DNA from: CAVSWN01 sp046728115
GTDB lineage: Bacteria > Acidobacteriota > Vicinamibacteria > Vicinamibacterales > CAVVIG01
DNA: 6,642 nt
Assembly: GCA_046728115.1 (NCBI GenBank)
Contig: JBKPDW010000194.1
Span: 1-6,642 of the forward strand
Direction of reading: 5' to 3'
A program made the translations under genes and the position numbers. Under the pieces are notes generated by a model that did no database searches, was not told the origin of the DNA, and was given only the letters and a program-made list of their open reading frames with translations. Positions 1-6,050 of this stretch are shown here, one piece after another; the stretch's first letter is position 1; every line of letters starts with the position of its first letter.

Positions 1-3
1 CCT

Positions 4-7
4 GAGG
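4..7 (+). promoter_or_regulatory. Ribosome binding site of the PpiD-like gene
   Basis: GAGG lies 8 bases before the ATG at 16, which supports that start over the in-frame ATG at 22. It is only a four-base match. Confidence 0.5.
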
Positions 8-15
8 CAACAGCA

Positions 16-1935
16 ATGACGATGCTCGATCGGATGCGCCAGCACAAGAACTGGCTCAAATGGAGCCTGGGACTTGTCTGCCTGGCGTTCGTCATTTTCT
101 ACATCCCCGACTTCCTGCGCGGCAGCGGCGCAGACGCCGCCGCGGCCGACGTCATCGCGCGGGTGCAGGGGCACGACATCACCGCCGGCGAGTTCCGCCG
201 CAACTATCAGGCGCAGCTGCAAGCGTATCGCACCGCCTATGGCGGCAACATGAGCGAGCAGCTGCTCAAACAGCTCGGCATCGATCAGCAGATCCTCCAG
301 CAGATGGTCGACGAGCGAGCGGCGCTCGCGGAAGCCGACCGCCTCGGGTTCGATGCCCACGACGAGGAAGTGCGCCAGCGAATCCTCACGATTCCGTCGT
401 TCCAGGAAAACGGCGCGTTCATCGGCGAGCAGCGCTATCAGCAGCTGCTCCGCATGCAACGGCCGCCCGTCTCGCCGTCCGAGTTCGAGGACAGCGTGCG
501 GCGGCAGCTGATCGTCGAGAAGTTGCGTACCTCGGTGAGCGATTGGCTCGCCATCGGAGACAAAGAGCTCGAGCAGGAATACCGCCGCCGCAACAACAAA
601 GTGAAGCTGGCGGTCGTCAGTTTCACCGCCGATACATTCCGCTCTCAGGTGACGGCGACCGACGCCGAAACGGCGGCGTATTTCAACGCGCATACGACGG
701 ATTTCAAGATTCCGGAGAAGCGAAAGATCCGTTACCTCCTGATCGACATCGACGCGATGCGGTCGAAAATCGTAGTGCCGTCAGCCGACATCGAGCGCGC
801 TTACAACAACAATATCGAACAGTACTCGACGCCGGAACAGGTGCGCGCCAGCCACATCCTGCTCAAGACCGAGGGCAAGGACGATGCTGCCGTCAAAGCC
901 CGGGCGGAGGAGATTCTGAAGCAGGCGAAGGACACCGCCGATTTCGCCGACCTGGCCAAGAAGAATTCGGAAGACGTGGAGAGCGCCAAGAACGGCGGCG
1001 ACCTCGACTACTTCGGCAAAGGCAGGATGGTACCGGAGTTCGACCAGGCGGTCTTTGCCATGGAGCCGGGCCAGATCAGCAACCTGGTCAAGACGCAGTA
1101 CGGATACCACATCATCAAGCTCGTGGACAAAAAGCCGGCCACGACGCGGACCCTCGCCGAAGTCCGCCAGCAGATCAGCGATCAGCTGTCGCACGAGCGC
1201 GCGCAGGCACAGGCGGCGGACCTCGCGGAGAATCTTGGGAAACAGATCAGCAAACCGGCCGATCTCGACAAGGCGGCAAAGGCACAGGGACTCGCCGTGC
1301 AGGAATCGGGATTCTTCGCACGCGACGAGTCGATTCTCGGACTTGGACCGTCGCCCGAAGCGGCGAGCCGTGCGTTCGAGATGAAACAGGGCGATGTGGC
1401 CGGACCGCTGCGGGCGTCGCGGGGATTCGTGTTCGAAACCATGACGGCCAAGCAGGATCCCTATGTGCCCAAGCTCGACGAAGTCAAAGAGCGCGTGCGC
1501 GACGAGGTCCTGAAGCAGAAAGCGCGCGATCTGAGCAAGCAGAAGGCGGTCGAGATTGCGTCCAAGCTGAAGTCCGCGCCGGATTTCGAGAAGGCGGCCA
1601 AGGCGGCCGGCGTCGAGGCGAAGACGACCGACCTCATCGCGCGCGACGCGCCCATCGCCGATCTCGGCAACGCTCCGGCCGTCGAAGACGTGGCGTTCAG
1701 CCTGCCGGTCGGAGCCGTGAGCGACCCCATCACCACCGACAACGGCACGGCGGTGATCAAGGTCGTCGAGAAGCAGGAAGTGACTGGCGACGAGTGGAAC
1801 AACAACCGCGATCGCTTCCGCGAGGAAATTCTCGCTGATCGGCGCAATCGCTTCTTCGGCTCCTACATGACCAAGGCCAAGCAGAAGATGAAGATCGAGG
1901 TCTACCGCGAGGCGCTACAGCGGGCGGTGAGTTAG
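16..1935 (+). CDS. ppiD: Membrane-anchored parvulin-type peptidyl-prolyl isomerase / periplasmic chaperone (PpiD/SurA-like)
   Basis: 639 residues, close to the usual length of PpiD (about 620). The N-terminus is short and positively charged, then a single hydrophobic segment (about residues 13-34) should anchor the protein in the inner membrane with the rest in the periplasm. Residues about 46-190 form a SurA-N/PpiD-N-type helical chaperone region rich in Gln, Glu and Arg. The parvulin (rotamase) domain lies at about 275-372, with the landmarks ASHILLK (first core His about 280), GGDLDYFGKGRMVPEFD, and YGYHIIKLVDKK (second core His about 365). The C-terminal part (about 403-605) contains two similar copies of a degenerate parvulin-like unit. 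In this family it assists folding of newly exported envelope proteins. The ATG at 16 is chosen because GAGG at 4-7 sits 8 bases before it; the ATG at 22 is the alternative. What lies upstream is outside the window. The function is known from the family; the PpiD name rests on architecture. Confidence 0.93.
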   Translation: MTMLDRMRQHKNWLKWSLGLVCLAFVIFYIPDFLRGSGADAAAADVIARVQGHDITAGEFRRNYQAQLQAYRTAYGGNMSEQLLKQLGIDQQILQQMVDERAALAEADRLGFDAHDEEVRQRILTIPSFQENGAFIGEQRYQQLLRMQRPPVSPSEFEDSVRRQLIVEKLRTSVSDWLAIGDKELEQEYRRRNNKVKLAVVSFTADTFRSQVTATDAETAAYFNAHTTDFKIPEKRKIRYLLIDIDAMRSKIVVPSADIERAYNNNIEQYSTPEQVRASHILLKTEGKDDAAVKARAEEILKQAKDTADFADLAKKNSEDVESAKNGGDLDYFGKGRMVPEFDQAVFAMEPGQISNLVKTQYGYHIIKLVDKKPATTRTLAEVRQQISDQLSHERAQAQAADLAENLGKQISKPADLDKAAKAQGLAVQESGFFARDESILGLGPSPEAASRAFEMKQGDVAGPLRASRGFVFETMTAKQDPYVPKLDEVKERVRDEVLKQKARDLSKQKAVEIASKLKSAPDFEKAAKAAGVEAKTTDLIARDAPIADLGNAPAVEDVAFSLPVGAVSDPITTDNGTAVIKVVEKQEVTGDEWNNNRDRFREEILADRRNRFFGSYMTKAKQKMKIEVYREALQRAVS

Positions 1936-2034
1936 GACGCGAAACCCAAGCTCGAGTGAAAGCAAGCGCAGAGATCGCGATGGCGCGCAGATCGCGTAAG
2001 GACCTGCGAATTCGGCGTTCTCCGCGGTTGCTGG
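1936..2034. other. Convergent intergenic gap
   Basis: This 99-base gap separates the 3' ends of two convergent genes, so a terminator is expected. The only symmetry I see is a weak 6-bp inverted repeat (CGCGAT 1976-1981, ATCGCG 1991-1996) with a 9-base loop. No T-run follows on either strand, so I do not call an intrinsic terminator. Rho-dependent ending is possible. Confidence 0.5.
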
Positions 2035-3798
2035 TTAACGCAAGAACGTGAACGGCATCAGCGCCAGCGGCTCTCCCCTCCGGAACATCGTCAGCGGTCC
2101 ACGGACGGCGCGCAGCACGTCGAGTTCGCCCGGTGAGAGATTCGCGCTCACCCAGGCGCTGACTGCGGATTCGCTCGATCCGGTGAACTGATCGCTGACC
2201 ACCTCGTAGAAGCTCTTCTTCGGCGGATACACGACGAGCTCCACTTCGGTCTCCGCGGCAATCTTGGCGCGTTGCTTGGCCAGCGCGATCGCGCGGTCGA
2301 GGCCGCCGAGCTCGTCCACCAGCTGGTTCTGCTTCGCCTGCCGGCCCGTCCAGACACGACCCTGCGCGAGCGCGTCGATCTGTTCGGGTGTGGAGTGACG
2401 CGAGGCGGCGACTTTCTCGACGAAGTCGTCGTAAAAGGACTGGAGCTGCTCCTGAAGTTTCTTCAGCTCCTGCGGCGAGTAGGGCCGCGCCGGCGAGTTG
2501 ATTTCGGCGTTGCGGCCGATGCTCGTGGACTCGATTCGCGCGCCCAGCTTGCCGTAGACCCCGCCGGTGACGACCTTGCCGCCAAAGATGCCGATCGAGC
2601 CCGTCAGCGTCGAGGGCTGCGCCACGATGATCTGGGCCGGCATGGCGATGTAGTAGCCGCCCGATGCCGCGAGGTCCGACATCGACGCGACCAGCGGCCG
2701 ATCGGAACGCTCGTTCTTCGCGAGCGTCAACTCGCGCCAGATGGCATCGGAGGCGGATGCCGATCCGCCGGGGCTGTCGATGCGGAGCACGATCGCCCTC
2801 AGCGAGGCGTCCCGCCTGGCCTGGCGGATGTACTCGATGAACGTGTCGGAGCCGACGACGGCGCCGTTCACCGGATCGTAGCCGCTCTTGCCGCCGACGA
2901 TCGCGCCCGACGCGTAGATGACGGCGATTCGCGGCCCGCGGTTCAGGCCGAGTGACGCCGGGCTGATGCGCGCGTAGTCGTCGCCCTCGATCTGCCGCCG
3001 TTCGTTGCCCGCGCGCAGCTTGTCGTCGACCTGATCTTCATACGCCAGGTCGTCGACCAGACCGGCGCGGACCGCGTCCTCGGGCAGGAATGGACCGTCT
3101 TCGATCGTGCGCTGAACGTCGGCCTCACTTTTCTTCCGACCATCGGCGATGCCGCGCACGATTTGTTCATAGAGGTCGCGATTGAGCGACTGGTCCATCT
3201 CCTTGTGCGCGGCGGTGTAGCCCTTTTCGGTAAATGTGTTGACGGCAGTCTTGTAGTCGCCGATGTGATGGAGATCCGGATACGCGCCGATCTTGTCGAG
3301 GGTGCCGCGCAGGAACAGTTCGTAGGTCGCGACGCCGGTCAGGTCGAGCGGCGCCGACGGCATCAGGAACACCTTGTCGGCGGCCGTCGCGAGGTAGTAC
3401 TCGCGGTCGCCGCCGTAATCGAGATACGCGTACACCGGCTTCCCCGACTTCTTGAAATCGAGCACGGCGTCTCGGATCTCCTGCACCTTGGCCCAGAACG
3501 GCGAGTCGAACCCGGTCGGCCTCAGGAGGATGCCGCGCACCCGCGCGTCCACTTTGGCTTTCCGCAAGTTCTCCACCAGCGTGCGCACGGTTGGCGTTCG
3601 CACGCCTCGGAGGTAGCCCACGACATCGGTCGGCGCCATCTCGGCAAGGCTGCCGCCGACCTTCAGGACGAGCGTGGCGCTCGAGGGGACTGCCGGTTCG
3701 CGACCGAACAGCAGGTAGAGCGTGGTGAAGCCAGCGATCGAGACGACGACGGCGATCCCCAGCAGCGTAAACAGGATGGTGAAAGCGCGGCGGGCCAT
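2035..3798 (-). CDS. sppA: Signal peptide peptidase SppA, long (67K) form
   Basis: 587 residues from the chosen start, typical of the long, two-domain SppA of Gram-negative bacteria. The N-terminus MARRAFTILFTLLG followed by a hydrophobic stretch (to about residue 33) is an uncleaved membrane anchor; the body lies in the periplasm. The first protease-like domain carries the general-base lysine in GDYKTAVNTF (Lys about 183, equivalent to Lys209 of E. coli SppA). The second carries RIDSPGGSASAS (about 339-350) and the nucleophile serine in SDLAASGGYYIA (Ser about 379, equivalent to Ser409), so the Ser/Lys dyad is complete. VWTGRQA and LVDELGGLDRAI follow, as usual in the family. It degrades signal peptides left in the membrane after secretion. 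The frame is open to an ATG at 3843, but that start overlaps the likely -10 box at 3829-3834. The ATG at 3798 has GAGG 6 bases upstream and begins exactly at the anchor, so it is preferred. The ATG at 3810 is the alternative. Confidence 0.95.
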   Translation of the reverse strand: MARRAFTILFTLLGIAVVVSIAGFTTLYLLFGREPAVPSSATLVLKVGGSLAEMAPTDVVGYLRGVRTPTVRTLVENLRKAKVDARVRGILLRPTGFDSPFWAKVQEIRDAVLDFKKSGKPVYAYLDYGGDREYYLATAADKVFLMPSAPLDLTGVATYELFLRGTLDKIGAYPDLHHIGDYKTAVNTFTEKGYTAAHKEMDQSLNRDLYEQIVRGIADGRKKSEADVQRTIEDGPFLPEDAVRAGLVDDLAYEDQVDDKLRAGNERRQIEGDDYARISPASLGLNRGPRIAVIYASGAIVGGKSGYDPVNGAVVGSDTFIEYIRQARRDASLRAIVLRIDSPGGSASASDAIWRELTLAKNERSDRPLVASMSDLAASGGYYIAMPAQIIVAQPSTLTGSIGIFGGKVVTGGVYGKLGARIESTSIGRNAEINSPARPYSPQELKKLQEQLQSFYDDFVEKVAASRHSTPEQIDALAQGRVWTGRQAKQNQLVDELGGLDRAIALAKQRAKIAAETEVELVVYPPKKSFYEVVSDQFTGSSESAVSAWVSANLSPGELDVLRAVRGPLTMFRRGEPLALMPFTFLR

Positions 3799-3804
3799 GG
3801 AAGA

Positions 3805-3808
3805 CCTC
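3805..3808 (-). promoter_or_regulatory. Ribosome binding site that decides the sppA start
   Basis: On the - strand, GAGG is followed by six bases and then the ATG at 3798. The two upstream in-frame ATGs (3810 and 3843) have no comparable purine-rich element at the right distance, so this site favours the 587-residue form. Confidence 0.55.
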
Positions 3809-3828
3809 ATTGATGATCGTGATTTTTG

Positions 3829-3834
3829 AGTATA
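3829..3834 (-). promoter_or_regulatory. Putative -10 element of sppA
   Basis: TATACT read on the - strand, about 31 bases before the preferred ATG at 3798, matches the TATAAT consensus at five of six positions. No good TTGACA is seen at the expected distance; the sequence there is GC-rich. It would give a leader of roughly 20-25 bases. Inferred from sequence only. Confidence 0.4.
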
Positions 3835-3874
3835 GCCGCTCACCCGCCGGGGCCCGAGCGCGGGAGCGCTAAGG

Positions 3875-3880
3875 TATACT
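3875..3880 (+). promoter_or_regulatory. Putative -10 element of the tRNA-Leu gene
   Basis: TATACT lies 34 bases before the mature 5' end of the tRNA, so a transcript would start near 3887 and carry a short 5' leader for RNase P removal. The -35 region is not recognisable. The element mirrors an identical TATACT for sppA on the other strand. Confidence 0.45.
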
Positions 3881-3914
3881 TGGAGTTCTGCCAGCGGACG
3901 GAATTCTCACCACT

Positions 3915-4000
3915 GCGGAAGTGGCGGAACGGCAGACGCGCTAGCCTCAGGAGCTAGTCCGGGCAACCGGGTGGAGGTTCAAATCCTCTCTTCCGCACCA
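3915..4000 (+). tRNA. tRNA-Leu (anticodon CAG), CCA encoded
   Basis: A complete class II (long variable arm) tRNA can be folded by eye. The acceptor stem is GCGGAAG (3915-3921) with CTTCCGC (3990-3996). The anticodon stem is CTAGC (3941-3945) with GCTAG (3953-3957), enclosing the loop CTCAGGA with anticodon CAG at 3948-3950, which reads the leucine codon CUG. The variable arm is CCGG/CCGG around 3959-3970. The T arm is GGAGG/CCTCT around the loop TTCAAAT (3978-3984). The discriminator base is A at 3997, as in leucine tRNAs, and CCA is encoded at 3998-4000. It looks functional. CUG is a major Leu codon in the neighbouring genes. Its 3' end borders the accessory-looking stretch downstream. Confidence 0.97.
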
Positions 4001-4023
4001 CGTCAACACCACGTCACGACGCG

Positions 4024-4050
4024 ACTTGACGGCGGATCTTCGCCACAAGT
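4024..4050 (+). terminator. Possible hairpin terminator or 3' processing hairpin after tRNA-Leu
   Basis: ACTTG (4024-4028) pairs with CAAGT (4046-4050). Inside it, GGCG (4031-4034) pairs with CGCC (4041-4044) around a six-base loop, with small bulges between the two stems. The hairpin begins 23 bases after the encoded CCA, a sensible place to end a tRNA transcript. No T-run follows, so intrinsic termination is doubtful. Confidence 0.25.
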
Positions 4051-4098
4051 TCGCCCTTGGGGCTGACATGTCCCCCGACGTCTCGTTCGACTCGTGTT

Positions 4099-4136
4099 CG
4101 ACACGTTCCCGTCAACGCCGGGTCGCGAACGTGTCG
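4099..4136. repeat. Perfect 10-bp inverted repeat with 18-base spacer
   Basis: CGACACGTTC at 4099-4108 is the exact reverse complement of GAACGTGTCG at 4127-4136. There is no T-tract on either side and no adjacent gene start. It could be a recombinase or regulator site, a relic of a mobile element, or chance. GTTCGAC also occurs twice, 11 bases apart (4085-4091 and 4096-4102), at its left edge. Confidence 0.4.
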
Positions 4137-4488
4137 GCTGACACCTGTACCATCGTCGCGCTGGGGCGCGCCGAACTGACGATGAGGCCCTAAGGTAGAC
4201 CCTATTGGAGCAGGAACATTGGAATTCAGGCACGAGGCGATTTACGCCCCGACAGTTGCTGGCTCTAGCGAACCGCTTGCTCCGAGATGCGAAAGATCTA
4301 ACGTTCGTCCATCGTCAGATGACCCGCCACTATCGCGCGCACAGCGTCTCTTGCGTTTAAACTGTCAGCTCAATTGGTAGCAGTTCCTCCGTGTTCCCAT
4401 CATGCGATACATATCGATGTGAATTCCGGTCCTCCCTCCGCCAGTTTCAGAGACGCCGGCAAGATACTCTAACCGGTCGCTTCCTTCC

Positions 4489-4510
4489 AAAGGAGTGGCA
4501 CATGACGTAA
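4489..4510 (+). promoter_or_regulatory. Strong ribosome binding site leading into a two-codon reading frame
   Basis: AAAGGAG (4489-4495) is followed by six bases and then ATG ACG TAA (4502-4510), a minimal Met-Thr-stop frame. It overlaps the presumed GTG start of the methyltransferase gene in another frame. It may be a regulatory start-stop element, or a sign that the 5' end of the methyltransferase gene has suffered a frameshift. Confidence 0.4.
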
Positions 4511-5235
4511 CGAGCACGACGTCCAACAACGACGCGAGTGACCGCAGAGATCAAAATGGGTATGATCCACACTCGACGAGCTTCCTGCCGACCAACCGCC
4601 GTTCGTCGGCGATGCGGCCTCTCGTTGGTCGCGTAGACAATGGGCCCGTGCCACCGCTGCTCATCTTCATGTGGCCGTACGTCCTATTCTATTGGGCCGT
4701 ATTCTTCTGGGCGTTCGCGCCGGAGTTCAGGATCTTCTCGCGGCAAGCTGAGCCCGTGACGACGCCACAGGACGCCGGCTCCAAGAGACTGATCGCGATT
4801 GGGCAAGGCGCCGCGATGTTCGCCGCGTTCGGGATTGCGGCGTTTGTCCGGCGGGCAGCGCTCCCGCATCGTGTTTGGCTGTTTTGGCTAGGACTCGTCG
4901 CGATCGTCGCGGGCAGCCTGCTGCGCCGCCATTGCTGGCGCATGCTCGGCGCGAGCTTCACCGGCGCTGTAATTGTGCGGACCAATCAGGCGGTGGTCGA
5001 TCGCGGCGCCTACCGGTACGTGCGGCACCCTTCATACACGGCGGGCGCGATCCTGTTCTTCGGCATCGGCCTAACGCTCGCTAACTGGATCAGTCTGCTG
5101 GTGTTGATGGCCGCCGTCACCGGCGTGTACGGCTATCGCGTCGCCATCGAGGAGCGCGCGCTGGAAGCAACGATTGGTGAGCCGTACCGCCTCTACATGC
5201 GCCGGACGACTCGGTTTGTGCCGTTCGTGTTCTGA
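4495..5235 (+). CDS. Membrane methyltransferase, isoprenylcysteine carboxyl methyltransferase (ICMT)-like
   Basis: 246 residues as written. After a hydrophilic N-terminus (about 1-50), hydrophobic segments lie near 53-76, 100-118, 126-143 and 183-207, so the catalytic part is embedded in a membrane. The family signature is clear: GAYRYVRHPSYTAG (about 171-184, with the RHPxY core), then EERALEATIGEPYRLYMRRTTRFVP (about 219-243), the usual Glu and the G..Y..Y.....R.(I/V)P ending that help bind S-adenosylmethionine. Relatives methylate isoprenylcysteine in eukaryotes; bacterial members have mostly unknown small or lipid-like substrates, so none can be named here. The start is uncertain. GTG at 4495 has no ribosome binding site of its own. 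The good site AAAGGAG (4489-4495) points to ATG 4502, which is out of frame and stops after two codons. In-frame ATG 4612 (residue 40) or 4669 (residue 59) may be the real start. No operon partner is visible. Confidence 0.82.
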   Translation: MAHDVTSTTSNNDASDRRDQNGYDPHSTSFLPTNRRSSAMRPLVGRVDNGPVPPLLIFMWPYVLFYWAVFFWAFAPEFRIFSRQAEPVTTPQDAGSKRLIAIGQGAAMFAAFGIAAFVRRAALPHRVWLFWLGLVAIVAGSLLRRHCWRMLGASFTGAVIVRTNQAVVDRGAYRYVRHPSYTAGAILFFGIGLTLANWISLLVLMAAVTGVYGYRVAIEERALEATIGEPYRLYMRRTTRFVPFVF

Positions 5236-5342
5236 TGGAATCCGCCGGCGGCTTGAACACCGCGCGCATACGTGTAGCTGAAGTTCGGTTTCAGCTGCGG
5301 GATTCGGGTCGAGCCAATCTTCAACCGCACAATTCCCGGCCG

Positions 5343-5733
5343 TCACGACTGTTGCGTCGGCGGCCGCAGGCGCACCTGGGTATGGACGGTCCCGAAGGGT
5401 GCGGTCGTGAACGACGAGGTGCGGCCGGATAGAGCTTCAGCCCCTTCTCAAGTTGGCCGAGATCGTTGACGAGAAAGCCTTCGAGGTCGCTTTCGAGGTG
5501 CAGTGTCGTGTCAAGGGCGTTCTCGACAACGGTGTCAGGCGTGGCCACATCTTCGTCGACTTCGGCAACGGTGAACCCAGTTCGCGAAAATAGTGGTTCG
5601 TGGGCTCACCTCCGGAGAGGCCGCCGATATCACCAGCCATCATCCGAAGGATCTCCTTCGGCGGATATTGATTGCCAGCGTGCTTGAGCGCAGCCCTACC
5701 GCGGACCACGTGAATCCTGATCGACCTGACGGG
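5343..5733 (-). pseudogene. Broken DNA-targeting nuclease: ScoMcrA-head-like domain plus truncated NucS/DUF91-like nuclease domain
   Basis: Read on the - strand, two adjacent frames join into one protein fragment. The first frame (to about 5575) contains VVRGRAALKHAGNQYPPKEI, then LRMMAGDIGGLSGGEPTNHY, then FRELG. This matches the 'YPPK....SGG..TN..L..LGF' pattern of the modified-DNA (sulfur)-binding head domain of ScoMcrA-like type IV restriction proteins. Losing one base in a GGTTTC-like string near 5573-5576 moves translation to the next frame, which continues as FTVAEVDEDVATPDTVVENA and then LESDLEGFLVNDLGQLEKGL-KLYP (to 5426). That is the opening of a NucS C-terminal/DUF91 nuclease domain. 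The expected GRQ.....G.IDLL and ..IELK catalytic stretches are missing. A third frame to TGA 5343-5345 (SGRTSSFTTAPFGTVHTQ) may be a degenerate trace of them. No credible start codon is seen. Intact relatives would cut modified or foreign DNA; this copy should be inactive. The domain calls are from memory of family patterns, not from a search. Confidence 0.6.
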
Positions 5734-6043
5734 CCAGTAATACACCGTTGTCGTGGAAGCGACGTATTTCGACCTGGCGGCCTTCGACCACATGGGCCGG
5801 AAGATGATGAGCGACGAAGAGCGGCCAGCTGTTCTCGTCGCGCGCCGGCCGGACAATTAAGGCGTCGCCGCGCGCGCCATTGGTCCTGCCCGCTTGACAT
5901 CTGCGAAGTTGCAGCGCACAGTGGCCGATCCAGACAAGGGACTACGACGAAGTCACGCGGGCGCACTTGTGTTTCTTCGATCAGTGGCATCCTGGGTGGC
6001 CGGCGGAACCCCGCCCTGTTCCGCGCACCGGTCAGCGCATCCT

Positions 6044-6050
6044 GAGGAGG
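6044..6050 (+). promoter_or_regulatory. Strong ribosome binding site of the TonB-dependent receptor gene
   Basis: GAGGAGG is followed by four bases and the ATG at 6055. It is the best Shine-Dalgarno match in the window and fixes the receptor start, which coincides with the start of a clear signal peptide. Confidence 0.8.

Larger units (their letters stand above)
4001..4494. other. Long non-coding stretch downstream of tRNA-Leu, no supported gene
   Basis: No reading frame on either strand resembles a known protein. Visible items are: a 10-base repeat beside the tRNA 3' end (3996-4005 and 4007-4016, CACCACGTCA); a hairpin at 4024-4050; a perfect 10-bp inverted repeat at 4099-4108/4127-4136; and a tRNA D-arm-like string at 4367-4380. 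A 52-codon frame from TTG 4205 to TAA 4358-4360 would give a basic, helix-prone peptide (TPRQLLALANRLLRDAKDL), but it lacks a standard start and I cannot assign it. From about 4250 to 4500 the DNA is clearly less GC-rich than the flanking genes, which suggests foreign or decaying sequence. Confidence 0.6.

Noticed and set aside
1976..1996. Inverted repeat between the convergent genes as a bidirectional terminator
   Set aside because: Only a 6-bp stem with no T-run on either strand.
2272..2955. A 227-codon plus-strand frame opposite sppA
   Set aside because: Antisense shadow of the SppA coding region, with Arg/Asp/Val-rich composition and no family pattern.
4003..4233. A 76-codon minus-strand frame after the tRNA
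   Set aside because: Arg/Ser/Cys-rich translation with no recognisable pattern and no ribosome binding site; it overlaps the hairpin and inverted repeat. Most likely chance.
4205..4360. A 52-codon plus-strand frame with a helix-prone basic peptide
   Set aside because: Only a TTG start, a weak AAGG upstream and no recognisable family. Mentioned in the region note but not supportable as a gene.
5644..5661. Dyad CCGAAGGA-TC-TCCTTCGG as an operator
   Set aside because: It falls inside the codons for the conserved PPKEILR segment of the nuclease remnant, so coding sequence explains it well enough; the two-base centre is also too short for an RNA hairpin.
5894..5922. TTGACA at 5894-5899 as a -35 box for the receptor gene
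   Set aside because: The hexamer is perfect, but the sequences 16-18 bases downstream (around CACAGT) are poor -10 matches, so a promoter cannot be claimed.
5593..6045. A 150-codon plus-strand frame upstream of the receptor
   Set aside because: Its first part is the codon-aligned antisense of the nuclease remnant, and its second part is Arg/Ser-rich low-quality translation typical of an off-frame reading.
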